Below, one piece after another: positions 19,881 through 32,433 of a stretch of 64,000 nt of DNA. The stretch's first letter is position 1, and every line of letters begins with the position of its first letter. Source of the stretch: Cotesia glomerata (lineage: Eukaryota; Arthropoda; Insecta; Hymenoptera; Braconidae); NCBI RefSeq assembly GCF_020080835.1, contig NC_058159.1, positions 8,184,001 to 8,248,000 on the forward strand, given 5' to 3'. The notes below the pieces were generated by a model. It worked only from the letters and a program-made list of their open reading frames with translations. It was not told the DNA's origin and did not search any database. A program made the position numbers and the translations under genes.

Positions 19881-22067
19881 TTGAGGTCCTAAGAAACTAT
19901 TCTAACTATTTTTACGAGGATATCGCTGTGTAAGTGTATATTAATCATAATTTTTGAACGGTTTGATCAATTAAAAAGTGGTTTGCGATAGCACAAAGAA
20001 TTTCACAAAATTAAGCTCTTAACTTATTTATTTACTTGTCTTTTCTTACATTATAAAAAAAAATTTCACTGTTTTCCAGTCATCCATATTAAATATGGCA
20101 ATCTGTAAGAAGATTAAACTTAATCCTTTTTTAGAATACAATATACTTGTTAAAAATGGATGGCATAGATGCAAAATATATGTACAAAATAAATTATTAG
20201 ACAATGTAAATCATACACTCTAGCATCGCACGTACATTCCCAAGCGTCCATACAGATTGTCAGGCCAATAATGTATTTCTTTAGAGAAGAAAATAAGGAT
20301 ATGCGAAAAACAGAGAAGAATATAGCTTAAGAAAGTATATTTTAGATTCAACAAAGAAGAATCTTCAGTACAGATTTTGTCGTTTAAAATGCATAGAGTT
20401 CATAACTTATTCGCGTAGTTGATTCGCTAGTACAATTTTTACTCGTCGCGGAATCTTATAGGTCTGACTATGTATTCCTTCTGACGTTTTTCTTAACTAC
20501 TCTCACTATATATTATATGACGTCACTAGAAATTTATTTTTTATTAATATGTCTACAGAATTAGCAAAAGTAGGAATGGATATGCCAGAATAGACGTGTT
20601 AAAATATTCAACAACTCAATTACTCGAAAGTGTTCATAAAAAATTCCTTCATTATTGATTAGTATCATTAAAAAAGGTACTCAGAAAATACACTTCAATT
20701 TAGTTATAGTTTTTTTTTATTTTAACATTTATAGAAATATCATTAAATAAATTCTTGACACGAACTAAAAAAAGAAAATTTTTCCTTTGAATTATTCTCT
20801 ATGAAATGTTTACTTTTTAATTTGCAACAAATTTTGCAAAAATCTTAAGATAACTTTTTTTGTGTAGAAGAATTGATAGTTGAAAAAATTTTGATTTTGT
20901 AAATTATTCTGTTTGGTAAATTAAAAAATAAAAAAAAAAGATTACTAAAAAAAAAATTCAATCATGTCAATTTATCGATTTTTATGGTTAATTATAATAG
21001 ATTCACTTAAAAACAATTTTTTTCTTACTTTCAAAAGAAGGTATAAATAATACCTTCGTAATAATTAACCAGAACGTAAAGTTTCAAATTTGAAACTATA
21101 GTAACCAGAAAATTATTTAAAAGATCTCAATATTATTTAATAATTAATTATAATGTTAATCAAAAATTATTTTATCATTATTCGATGTTTGAATCATAAA
21201 TTAGCTTTCTCATAGTTTTTACAAATTTCAATAAAAACAATTTTTAATTTTTATCAATTCCAATCCATCACAGAATCATCATTTCTACTATCACTATCAG
21301 TTTTTGTGAATTATCCATTCATTTATATGATATTAAATTCAATAAAGACAAAAAATGCCGGTACCTGCTAGGATTATGAAATCCAAATTGTCCGTTTCAG
21401 TCAAGCTTAAATTATACATAATATGATTATGAACAATTTTTATGATGTTCGTTACAATAAGCTGCTTTAGCGTTCAATGCGTTGAAAAGCACACCAATAT
21501 ATATGTTTATACATACATATATATGAAAACTACACAGTGATTCAATCTCGTAGCATTTAGCGATGGGGCTTTAGAATTACACAAAGCTGTGGTATTAAAC
21601 AAAATGTTTTTACGTACCTTCGTTTATTTGTTCTTTCAATTTCATTGATAACGTAGCGTAAAAAAAAAAATTTCGTGAATAGTTGTAGTAAAAATAGTTT
21701 GTTTTTATCGATTTCTCATAATTGATTATTTTTATTGGTATTCAAAATTTCCATTTAACAAAGTCACCCAAACGATAAAAAAACAAGCCACCAATTTCAA
21801 TTAAAAAGCAATCATCAATGTTATTTAATCCTTCGTTCGCCAGCCAGTGAAGCTTTTTTATTTATCATTATGCGCGGTTTTCAATCACTGGACATCAATA
21901 TTTATAACAGCGATCATTTACAGGTACTGGCTCATCGGGAAAATCAAAAAATAAATTAGTTATCTGGTTGGTCATGGAACCTAGTAGAAAAAATTTCTCA
22001 TACAGTCAATTTTCATGTCAGATCTTTCATGGGCGTATAAAAAGAAAGGATATTTGGCATCTAAAAT
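19881..22067. other. 2.2 kb of AT-rich DNA, no feature seen
   Basis: Only chance-length frames and no clear inverted repeats. This could be intergenic or intronic. Confidence 0.5.
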
Positions 22068-22747
22068 ACACGCAGAAAAAAATTTTGTTAAAATAACCTA
22101 AGATATGTTGTGGTAACAAATGAATTTGTTAACATAGGGATAAAAAATTATATGTGAAAATAACAAAATTTAGGTTATAACAAGTTATTGTTATGTTATA
22201 AAAACAAAACAGTTTTGTTACTATAACAAAATTTTTAAGTTGATTCGAAAAAATACTTTAGTTAGTATAACAAATTTTTTTGTTGAAACAGCAAAATTAT
22301 TCTATTAAAATAGCAAAGAGAATTTGTTGGAGTAACAATGATAATTATTTGTTGAAGTAATAAAGAGAATTTGTAATAATAACAATGAGAATTTGTTGGA
22401 ATAACAAATAAATTTGTTACAATAAATTTTATAAGAATACATTTAAAAATATGATATAATCAGTTATAGCTGATTTGCAAAATATTTTCGCAAGAGATTA
22501 GTTTTGTTATTGCAACAAAATCACTTTGTAACAGCAATAAAATCATTTTATTGTAGCAACAAAAAGATTTTGTTTGAGCAACAAATTAATTTTGTGATTT
22601 AACAATCCGGTTTGTTAGTACAACTTGAAACATTTTGTTAATGCAACTAATGGATTTGTTGCTATAACTACACTTAATTGTTACCACAACATATTTTTCA
22701 GTTATCCCGTCTTTTGTTTTTCCAAAAAAATCGTTTTTATGCGTGTA
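22068..22747. mobile_element. 0.68 kb TIR element, TACACGCAGAAAAAAA ends, AACAAATTTGTT words
   Basis: TACACGCAGAAAAAAATTTT and, behind it, AAGATATGTTGTGGTAACAA are mirrored by TTGTTACCACAACATATTTT and the terminal ATGCGTGTA. The interior is a chain of AATTTGTT(A/G)...AACAAA words. Non-coding, non-autonomous. Confidence 0.75.
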
Positions 22748-22837
22748 GAAGTTCTTTAAAATAAGAATAAAATGTTACTTGAAACTCACTTTATGAGAAT
22801 TTGAGTAAATTTCAAAGAAGTATTTCTGTAAAGCTGG

Positions 22838-22999
22838 CATTGACTCGTCCAGTATTGTCCATCAGTATCTCGGTCATTATTCAAGCAATAAACTTTATTT
22901 GTGTTATAAAATTTGTTGTTAATTAGTTGCTCTTACTACAATTTTCTTTCGTGATTAGATTCCAAGCTATCATTAATAATGCCGGTCAATACTGGATTG
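22838..22999 (+). repeat. Dispersed repeat pair, copy 2 (partner 12150-12322)
   Basis: TTATTCAAGCAATAAACTTT, TTGTTAATTAGTTGCTC, TAGATTCCAAGC and ATCATTAATAATGCCGGTC follow the order of the partner copy. Function unknown. Confidence 0.65.
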
Positions 23000-23519
23000 T
23001 ATCAATACTAACTTTACAGACGTGACGTTGACCGCAAGGGACTCATATTTTCTGTTTCTTAATCGTGAGAGTTTAACGGGTGTAGACAAGATGTTACGAA
23101 AGATCATAAACTTGGTGAATCTAAAGGGTATAACAGTTAAATAACTAGAATAATAGTTAGTACAGGTGCACTGAGTTTTATGTTTCCTGAGTATGCACTT
23201 GGTCTGCAATAAAACATCCGAAGCGAGAATGTTAAATGAATAAGCAATCTACCTTAAAACGAAGTAATACTCGTTTCAAACATTTAATTACACCTTAAAT
23301 TTGGAGTGCTAAAATTTTATTATCATGGTCCCTAGTAGGTAAAAGTTTATATTTTTCAACCATTCATTCGAAAAGTCATAAAAAATCATTCCATTTTTTT
23401 CACATATCAAATAACAATAGCTCATAAGTCCAGCAAATCTTTAAAAGCCTCTATTAACTCTGTTTTGTTGTCTATTCTTACTTCTAAATAATCTTTCCAA
23501 ATTAAGAGTACATACTATC

Positions 23520-23690
23520 AGTTAACGTTCTCTGTATTTGACTTGCCCGTACAGGACCATTCTCTATACTTGACTCGTCTTTTTCCATAAGAGCTGTGTA
23601 AAATTGTCAAATACAGAGGAAGAATGTGGTTAAATACAGAGAGCGGTCAAATACAGAGAGGTTCATTACAGAAAGCGTCGACTTTATTAA
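23520..23690. repeat. Palindromic repeat with CTCTGTATTTGAC words
   Basis: TTCTCTGTATTTGACTTGCC and TCTCTATACTTGACTCG are echoed in inverse by GTCAAATACAGAG and GTTAAATACAGAGAGCGG about 80 bp later. Probably a small decayed inverted-repeat element. Confidence 0.5.
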
Positions 23691-24417
23691 TTTAAGTTGA
23701 TTATTCATTTTTGACGAATTCAAGATTCCTGAGGAAAAATTTTTTGATCTGATCATATATATGTTCATAGCAGGTTATATGTGAAAAAAAAATTATTTTA
23801 ATTTCTCAACTTTTATACATTTATTATTAAAGTGGGTAAATTTTTGAACGCTTAGAGCTCAAAAATAGCAGAAAATTCCAGGGTTGATCTGCAAGATTAA
23901 CCGTTTAGCAGATTTTTTAATCACATATAGAAAGAAATGAATTTTAATGAACAATACTCAATGTATAATAAATAAAATGGATAATACTATTTTGTAATAA
24001 TTAATTTGATCTATTTACTATTGGAATTTTACAATTCAACAATCACACTGCAAAAAACTCCGTTTCAAATAGTAATAACAACTATGTATGTGTCACAAAA
24101 ATTAAATTATCATCCGAATTACTATTTGGAACTTGAATAATTTATAAGAAACTAAGCATATTCTGTAGTTTATTTTTTTCTGTACAGTAGACAAAAAATG
24201 TTCTTATTGCTACTGTAAATTATTAATTTATTATTTGTAGTTAACAACAATTGAAATCATACACATTAAAATTTTCCAAACTCTACACTGAGAAAAAAGA
24301 TACTTCCTTTAAAAATTTTTTTTCTTGAGACAAGAGCGTATCTTTTTGAAAATTTGCGAACATGTACTGTTTTGTCTAAAAAATTCTTTCTTGTCTGAAA
24401 AATTGGTCAAATTGATT
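23691..24417. other. AT-rich DNA; family R-like words near 23850-23925; MITE-like start at 24286
   Basis: GAGCTCAAAAATAGC and GGTTGATCTGCAAGATTAAC resemble repeat R. TACACTGAGAAAAAAGATAC at 24286 looks like a MITE tip, but its partner end was not found. No gene. Confidence 0.35.
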
Positions 24418-24652
24418 AATAGTATATTACACACCTAGGGAAGTAAAGTAAGAAATGTCTCAGATCACATGTAATTGTTGGCCGAGGCGAAGCCGAGGTC
24501 AACAAACATGTGATCTGAGGCTTTCTTATTTACTTCCCGTGGAGTGTATACTATTTTTTTGTCCGACGAAGGCGGAAAGCGGCAACTTTGTTTAGCGCAG
24601 CGGGACGAAAGTTGCCACTTTCCGCCCGGAGGGCAAAAAAATAATTTTTATA
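24418..24652 (+). repeat. Double-hairpin repeat, copy A
   Basis: Hairpin 1 (24418-24555): AATAGTATATTACACACC, GGGAAGTAAAGTAAGAAATG, CTCAGATCACATG, tip GGCCGAGGCGAAGCCGAGG, then back down to GTGTATACTATT. Hairpin 2 (24559-24645): GGCGGAAAGCGGCAACTTT against AAAGTTGCCACTTTCCGCC, with a GCGCAGCGGG loop. It is distinctly GC-rich against its surroundings. No protein. It probably moves as one non-autonomous unit. Confidence 0.85.
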
Positions 24653-24722
24653 TTATCTAAGTGAAGCTATTCATTTGTTCGCTTATAATAATGGAAACAG
24701 AAAATCATATTCTACTGTTAAG

Positions 24723-25606
24723 AATAGTATATTACAACCCTAGGCCAGAGTTGGATTTCCTGGCGTATGGGATATGATGGCCGAGGCTACGCCTCGGCCA
24801 TCATATCACATACGTCAGGGCATCCAACATTCTGGTCGTGGGTTGTATACTATTTTTCTTGCTCTCCACCCGAAAGTACGTAACTCCGTGGAAGGGGTTT
24901 TGCTGGGCGCGAGGGGGGCGCCGCCCGACTTTTGCAAAGCCGAGGCTTTGCTGGTCGGGGCGGACAAAAAAAAAAAAAGTAAAAATTAATAAATTAAAAA
25001 AAAAAAATAAGTTATTCTAAAGTTTACTAACAACTGTTCTAATTTAGAGTGATAAAATGCACAGAACTTGGCACAAATATTTAAAATCGTTCTAATAACA
25101 GAATTTATTTTTTTGAGTTGATTAAAAATTAATTTTTAGTTAGTAATCGACAGCTAAGAAAGCTTGGAATTAAATTATTAGAAGCTTGTAGAGTACATGT
25201 ACCTATTGTTTTGTAAACATTGCTTAGCTAGCTGTCAAAATATAAAAGAAAGCAAATAAAGTCCACAAAATTTTTATATTTTATTTTGTATAAACTTTTC
25301 ATATAAATCATTTGTGTAGTGTTATTATTAAATAGTTCATTAATAATAATCTAGTTATAAATTATTTTTCATTTCTTTGACATTTTCTGGTTAGTTTATG
25401 CGCTGACATGTTACATACAGACGATGTTGTGACTGTTAGACAGTTGAAACTCGCGCTACGAAAATATGAAAAAAGCGAGGTTCTGTGCTGCCCGGCCAGA
25501 AAATATGTGTAGCGCGCATGCGCCAAAACAAGCCACAAATGTGGCTCTTTCTGGAGTAAAATGCGTCCAGAAAGAGCGTACTTTCGGGTAGGAGAGCAAG
25601 AAAAAT
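24723..25606 (+). mobile_element. Compound hairpin element: AATAGTATATTACAACCC hairpin plus ~750 bp TIR module
   Basis: The first hairpin (24723-24850) has arms of about 60 bp with GATGGCCGAGGCTACGCCTC at the tip and closes with GGGTTGTATACTATT. It is followed at once by TTGCTCTCCACCCGAAAGTA, which recurs inverted at 25580-25606 (CGTACTTTCGGGTAGGAGAG), bounding a second module with a GC-rich start (GGGCGCCGCCCGACTTTTGC). The order 'hairpin, then second inverted-repeat module' is that of the double-hairpin family, with a longer second module. Small frames in it are not convincing genes. Confidence 0.7.
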
Positions 25607-25837
25607 AAATTTATTATGTTGTTAAATTAATTTACTGTTGATTTTCCAGTTTTAGTGTTTAATTACGTTTTTTCGTCGTTACTCAATAATTTATTAATCT
25701 GATTAATAATTCTTCCGCTTCAGATTAGATAGATTAGTAATTGATATTAAAAAAATAAATGAATAAATCAAAATCTGGAAACTGGTTAAGTCTGCAGTTA
25801 TTTCGTGTTAGAAATATTTGCAAAAAATTTTTAACAC

Positions 25838-25933
25838 TTTTATGTTTAAATTCAACACTTTTTTGTGTTAATTCTCTTAAATCTTTAACACAAAATACAT
25901 TTAACAAAATGTCACAACATTTTTTACTGTGTA
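25838..25933. mobile_element. Right half of a CACAGTAAAAAA-family MITE
   Basis: TTTTTAACACTTTTATGT, AACACAAAATAC and the end ACATTTTTTACTGTGTA match the right arm of 1160-1375; the left terminus is missing. Confidence 0.6.
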
Positions 25934-26151
25934 TCCCTGAAACTTCTTACTATTGTAGTTCTCAAAGGGCTCGAAAATTAACCAAGTAATTGATTATTGA
26001 GCTCTTCAAGTTAGAAAAACTAATAATTATTTCAGAGCATTTTTAAAAATTACGAATTAGAAGGCTACGAAGCGCTTTACTTACAGATGTCGCTAATACG
26101 CGTTGATTTCTTCCTTTTAATTTTGAAGTTCATCTTTTATGTTTGGCAGTT

Positions 26152-26239
26152 CCCGAGTTGAAAAAATAAACTTAGATGAACTAAATAGCTATGTAAACAA
26201 TTGATTTAAGCTCATCTAAGTTCATTGTTTTGACTCGGG
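26152..26239. mobile_element. 88 bp palindromic element with CCCGAGT tips
   Basis: CCCGAGTTGAAAAAATAAAC then TTAGATGAACT is mirrored by AGCTCATCTAAGTTCATTGT then TTTGACTCGGG. Its tip is shared with the 12610, 32434 and 62921 elements, while its subterminal word differs. Confidence 0.75.
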
Positions 26240-27250
26240 TTACCTTTTAAATTATTCATTTTCAATGATAATTTCAAAATTAAGATAATTTTTATAAATA
26301 TCGATTAGTTTTTTAATTAATGTCTAATAAATTAAAAACTAACTCAAATTTTTAAGCAATATTATCATTATAATTTATAATGAAAATAAAATAAGCTAGA
26401 GATTAAAAATATCTCTTATCTCATTTAGACATAATTGGTGTTTAAAACTCGTCAAGGACTAAGTCTGTTGATTGTCCCGCTTACTATCAACGCGAGTATG
26501 TAACGGCTTTAGTGAGTCTGACTCAAGTCTCTCGCCTTACTTGGAGAATGATTTAATAATGTGCGCAGCATTTACCGACCCAAGAATTGTAAGTAAGGAT
26601 AATCCTTTTAACCAGTTGTCTAGCAACCCCTTTAACCCTAAAACACAAGCGACAACTAATTCCCGGTAGATAATTCGTACTAGAGTCTGAATAGTTGTGT
26701 CTGACATATATTATACATACACTGTAGCTTTTACTTTTTCCAGAAGATTAGCTTTAGGTGTACTATATAATATTTAAACTATTTATTTTCCATAATCTAC
26801 ATTTTCGATATTTACTCAGTGATACGTGAGATCTCGCTGATTTTCTCGGAAAAATTATTATCGGGCTCTTAGATTGAAGTGATGCGGGATTAAAAATGAT
26901 GTCGTTTTATTTATTTTTTTTTGTTTACTTGTTAAACGTGTGAACGATAATTACAACCTTTCTCGTACAGACCTCTCTCGGATAATTGGTTTACTGTTTG
27001 TAAATATATATTAAAATTATCGGAAAATCTCAGTATTAATGACGTTGATTTAAATAAGCTGCAATTGGAGTAATAAAAAATCTATTATCTTACCCATTCA
27101 CAAGCTTAATTACTCTTATGGTTTTAATTGGCAATAACTCTCGATATTGTCATCAATGAAGTACGTTTTTACCTCAGTTCAAATTTCCATTGACACTTTT
27201 AATATTTTTTTGACAGTTATAAATTATCATACGAGTTAATGTAATAAAAT
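26240..27250. other. No feature seen
   Basis: AT-rich with a slightly GC-richer part at 26450-26700 that holds a short frame without recognisable features. Confidence 0.45.
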
Positions 27251-27658
27251 AAATAATTCAGGTTATTACGGATTAAATCTTTTTATGCCAACTTTATTTT
27301 AATTCAGCGACGTTACGCCATGGACCATGGCTTTTTCACTAATTAAATACATATAAAAATTATTTACAAAATTAGTAATATTATATACAATATAAATAAC
27401 AAAATTAAAAAAAAAATATTTTTTTAAAGAATTGTTGAAAAAGTAAAAAAAAAAAAAGTTTTTTTTAAATTAAAAAAAAATTTTTTTTTTGTTTTTTAAA
27501 TTTTGTCATTTATATTATCTATAATATTGCTAATTTTGTAAATAATTTTTGTATTTATTTAATTAGATGCCTGAAGAAGCCATGATCCATAGCGAAACGT
27601 CGCTGAATTGAAATAAAATTGACATAAAAAGATTTGATCCGTAAAACCTTAATTATTT
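27251..27658. mobile_element. TIR element with ~80 bp inverted ends and a CTGAAGA...GAAAC motif
   Basis: The left arm carries ATTACGGATTAAATCTTTTT, TTTTAATTCAGCGACGTTAC and CCATGGACCATGGC. The right arm is its inverse with scattered changes. The interior is AT-only low complexity. The right arm includes CCTGAAGAAGCCATG and CATAGCGAAACGTCG (about 27569-27606), which recalls the conserved core of hammerhead-type ribozymes found in some retroelements (see findings). Confidence 0.7.
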
Positions 27659-28654
27659 ATTGTGTTATAAATTATATCACTGAAAATTTGATAATAATTT
27701 GTATTTTGGTAAATACATATTTTTCATATTTTCGCTTAAAAAACAAACATAAGGTTTTAGATAAAAGACGAAAAGATAAATTATTTTGTTTAATGTAATA
27801 AAATCAGCTATAATTGGTAATTTTTCGAGCTTTTTGTAACGTTTGAACTTGAAAAGAGCCAAAAGTTTCAGGGATAGTCTGCAGAGAATCATTTTTCTGA
27901 TTTCTTAATAAAGATTTGCCTTTTTTTTAATATTTTAAAGCATTTCTATATCCTAATTTTTCAGTTTATACGTTTATACTTGTATTATTTAAGTTAATTT
28001 GAGTGTACTTTATTTTGCATATCTTTCTTCTGAGACCCTGTTATTTGCCTACAAAGCTGTTAGGTTGCTTGTAGAGAAATAAATGAATAGAATAAATAAA
28101 TTTCCAATAATTATAACGATATTTATGGCAATAGTAAAGAAACCAGTTCTTAAATTTCAAATTGTTATGAATTTTTTTGTCTTCGTAAAGTAAAATTTTC
28201 ATATAATATTTGATGCCGACTTAAGAATATTTAAACAACCATAAAGATTTTAAAATTTGATAAAAAAATTTTGAAATTCACAAAAAATGCATAATTTTAA
28301 TGTGGTAAAACTAGAAAATGAATTAAAGATAAAAGCTACGCTCTTCAAGCGCAAAAACTTTTGGCATTTAATTTCAACGACCGTCTTCTAAGCGATGCAT
28401 CCCAGATTGCGCACTGCAAATGGCGAGGCAGACGCTATAAATATGTTGATTCCTATCAGACGACGAAGAATATCTCTAACAAAGCTGTTACCTAGAGAAA
28501 ATCAATTGCTCCAGATTTTTTTCAGGTCATAGCTGAATTAAAAATCATTAATCTATTTGTGTCAACTTAAAGTTAAGCAAACAAAACCGCTAAAGATGAC
28601 TAAGTCATCAATGTTAATTATGTTTGTTTGAATATTTTTCAATTAAATGTCCTT
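27659..28654. other. No gene; GC-richer unique piece 28330-28500
   Basis: Minus-strand AT-rich frames only. 28330-28500 is less AT-rich and could be an old retroelement scrap, but its frames are broken and unrecognised. Confidence 0.4.
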
Positions 28655-28920
28655 TCGCTGTGAAAAAATCGGGGCAAAAGTTATTGCGGTTTGAAAATTC
28701 CAAAAATAGTGTTCTATGAAACTTCTATCAGATTTTTGAGCTCGAAAAGCTCAAATGCATAGAAATACTATCTCTTTGAGCTCAGCGAGCTCAAAATATC
28801 ACATAAATTATATTTTGAGCTCAAAAATCTCAAAAACGTCATAAGTACAATTTTAAGCGCCCAGGAATGGAATTAGCGGGAAGTTGCAGGGATGGCCTTC
28901 AGGGTCAACCGTTTTCCCAA
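28655..28920 (-). repeat. Fragment of dispersed repeat R (minus orientation)
   Basis: Reading the minus strand from 28920: AAACGGTTGACCCTGAAGGC, ACTTCCCGCTAATTCC, GCTTAAAATTG, GAGCTC-rich words, then AACCGCAATAACTTTTG. This matches the left ~260 bp of the 3150 and 57830 copies. Confidence 0.8.
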
Positions 28921-30464
28921 TTGTTTTATTTTAATTCAATGAAAAAAATCAAGAATTCACTTTGCGAAGTTTTTTTTTTTTAATAATAACATAAATACCA
29001 TCCTTCTGGGAGGAAATTTGAATTTGAAAAGATTAAATCAATCAAAAACCATGCACTTTTAAAATTTTTTACAGTGTGAAAGTAAAAATGAAATTAAATA
29101 GATCTGAAAAGCGGTTGATCAGCGGACCATTCCTGGAAGTTTCCGTTTTTTTTCGAGCTTGAAACGCTCAAAAATCTTCTAATTGATTTTTTGAGCTTAT
29201 TTTAACTTAAAAACCCTGATTTAATTTTTACGATACACGGGGATCGATTATCAAAAAAATATTTTAAATTTGTTTTAAATTAAGCTTTGTCTCTCCTAAC
29301 AAGGTAAAAGTTAGGACAAGGAAGTTAAAATGTGAATTCCAATTTAAATTTATGTTTTCCTGGGAATATTCATACTGTAAAAATTTAATAGGCATTTTAT
29401 AGTTATGTTTAACTTAGTGCAGAAAGTTATGCACTGCTGCTGAATTTAGATTCTAACTTGGGGATACAGTGACACACATAAATGATCTTTACGTATGAAG
29501 TTGGTTATCTCCTCCAATCTAGCATTATTTAAGACAACAGGAGTACCGCGAGTCGGCTCACTGTTATAATGCACCTGGTACAGAATATACGAAGTTTACG
29601 ATCCCATAAACCGAAATGAACCTTAATATAAGAATGTTATAGTGAAGGCTTTCATAAATTTAAGGGTTTGAGCGTCGGTATCCACGACGTATCGTGTCGT
29701 TCCATGTGCGATTGCAAATCCATGGTAAAATTCACTCTCATAAAATTTTGATTTCATCATAAAATTTTTGTAATTTTATACCTTACAGCAACTTTTATTT
29801 CATTAATAAAATCTGATATAAATTTTAAACTTAAAATTATTTTTTAATTTTATTGTTGATTGAGTGAGAAAAAAAAATTCCGCTTTACTGTCATTGGTAA
29901 ATTGTAAATTTACAAAAATTTTTTTAAATAATTTATTGCAGACTGACAAAAATTTTCTTTTGTCAAAAAATTCTAAACCCTTCGATTTAAAAAATGTTAA
30001 GGAATTAAAAACAGACAGGGAAAGAGGAAAAGAATAAAAAGGGACCTCAGGAACCCCGGTCGCCTCGATGGATAAATAGTGCAGATAAACATATAAATAC
30101 ATTGAATACAAGTAGAAAATTTTTGTCCAGATGAAAAACACAAAAAGAAAATAAAGTGTAGGGTGAAAAATTTAAGGGATTAGAAATACTAGTATAATAA
30201 ACAAGGAATATTTGAAAAAAGCTTATTTTTATTGCATGCTGTTAAAAGTAATTTAAATTTTTTTCTAAGTTAGCATCCAAAAAGCAATAAAGTTATTTAA
30301 AGGATTTTATTTAGGGATGCGGGCGTATTGCCCGACAGCAGACAAAAGTGATTGAAAGCCAAGATAAGATTTTTGAAGAGTATTTACACGAGACATTTAT
30401 CACTGGACGTTTTGAAAGTAGTTTTTTATTTTTTACTAAATTTCTTATTTTTTACTTTAAAGAT
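28921..30464. other. No gene; unique less AT-rich block 29450-29740
   Basis: 29450-29740 is unrepeated and could be regulatory. Nothing in it can be named. Family R-like words occur near 29105-29215. Confidence 0.35.
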
Positions 30465-30540
30465 CACAAAATTGCTTGACCTAGTCGAGTATAAAGCACA
30501 ACCTCACGCGCTTCACGCTATGAGGCGTGCAAAATTGAAG
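30465..30540 (+). repeat. Dispersed repeat pair with CGCTATGAGGCGTGCAA core, copy 1
   Basis: CACAAAATTGCTTGACC, AATAAAGCAC-like, and GCTTCACGCTATGAGGCGTG recur at 46334-46420. It probably represents one interspersed repeat. The flanking 30541-30760 is simple AAAATTAAGA-type sequence. Confidence 0.65.
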
Positions 30541-30760
30541 ATTGAAATGAGTAACAATTTAAGCCTCGAAATTAGGAAAAACTTAAGTTTAAAATTAAGA
30601 CTAAAATTGACTAAATATAAAACAAAATTTAAGATTGAAATTAAAGAAAAACTCAAAACTAAAAATAAAAAAAAATTCAAGAAATTAAAAAAAATTTGAG
30701 AAAAAAATTAAGATAAAAATTAGAACAAATATAAGACTGGAAATAAAACAAAACTAAATT

Positions 30761-32433
30761 CTATAAAATATTATATAGTTTATTATAATTTTTATAATTT
30801 TCTACATCAAACATTTCTTTATATAAACATACGAGAAGAACCCTACTGCAAAAAGAAAAAAAAATAAAATTTCTTATTCTCTCTGTAAATTTATTTTGTT
30901 ATACAATACTTCCTATGACAATCCGTACTTCGTCTCCAGGATTTCTAGGAACGCGACGATCCTTCGCGATAGGTTTATTAACACACGCATCATCCTCGAA
31001 ATTCCTCCAGAAGCTTAAATTTTTCATTAGACTTCACAGATTTTTCAAATTTGCAATACCAACAATGAAAAAATACGGGATAAACATAAATTTTTTCAAA
31101 AAAGATTTGTTGCATTTTACTATATGATATAAGTAATGATATTAATTATACTAATTTGTATTTGAATTCTACGTAGACAGTGTTAGAGTAAATTGAAAAG
31201 GGCATTCAACACTAGGTAGTGTCAACAAAATATTTATGCATGTAAATTAAAGTTTGCCAGCAGTGGATTTACTGATGGCTTATCACTATCACTCGATTCG
31301 TCGACCCTATGCGATTTTCACACCAATGGTGAGACCTAAATGACGTGTATATAGTCTGTGTAGTTACCCTTTGATAGAAGCGACGAGAGGGAGAATTCAA
31401 TTAGCGCGCTATTATCTCTGCGCGGTTAATGAAATTATACATTTTACTAGTCGCTATTGACCGGCCCGCAATTTAACGATGAATGTCTGTAACAGAGCGT
31501 ACGATCGTTTTCAAAATACAATAGGGCAACGACGGAAATACTAAATCATTATAGCTACCGACCTTGACAAAAATATTTTCATTTATTTTGTAATAAATTG
31601 TAAAAAAAAAAAAAAAACAATAATTTATACTGATAATACAATTTGTAAATACATTTTACCAGAAATATATCTCAAAAAAATTTTTCGGTGTCCATAATTA
31701 TCAGTGTATATTAAGGAAAAAAATATGAAATCCTTTGATATGCTATACTGTGAAAAATTTGCAAAGTGAATACGAAGTGGATGATTTTTGATTGATTTAA
31801 TCTGTTGGGATTAAAATTTAGTCTGAGAAAAATTTTGTTTATGTTATTTACAAAAAAAAAAACTCGGTAAAGTGAATTACTTACTGTTTTTTTTTAATAG
31901 GATGAAGTTAAAAAAAAATAATTGTTATTTATTTAAAAATCACAAAATGCATACTTGGAGATTTTAACAATTAATATAACTTTTTTTTTTTTTTTTTGAT
32001 ACAAAACGCCAATTTTAATATTGAAAAAAAATTGCATCGATTTTTTTTTTTTTTCAATTTCTTCAAGTAGCATTTTTTGATAAATTCTCTTTAATAATTT
32101 ATTTGTTAAGAAATTTAAAAAATTACAATAGGTCGGCTAACTTCAGTAACATTAAAATAAATGATTTTATTTAATTATACGTACTAATATTAGTGATTTA
32201 TTATTTTTTACTTTGTACGTTACGATTGATCAACAAGACAAAAAAGACAAAGAAAAATACAATTAATATTTGCAACTTAAACTTCAGATAATTTATTTGA
32301 AGTATTTGTTTGTACTTTGGTATGTGAAACTTTTTTCAGCTAAATAAAAATTTATTTTAGTCTAAAAACTCTACTCCGCCGAAAAGCTACGAAATTTTCA
32401 AAGATAAAAAAAAAATTTTTTTTTCTCAACTTT
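30761..32433. other. No feature seen
   Basis: AT-rich with homopolymers. Small GC-richer areas near 31270-31510 are unrepeated and unassigned. Confidence 0.45.
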
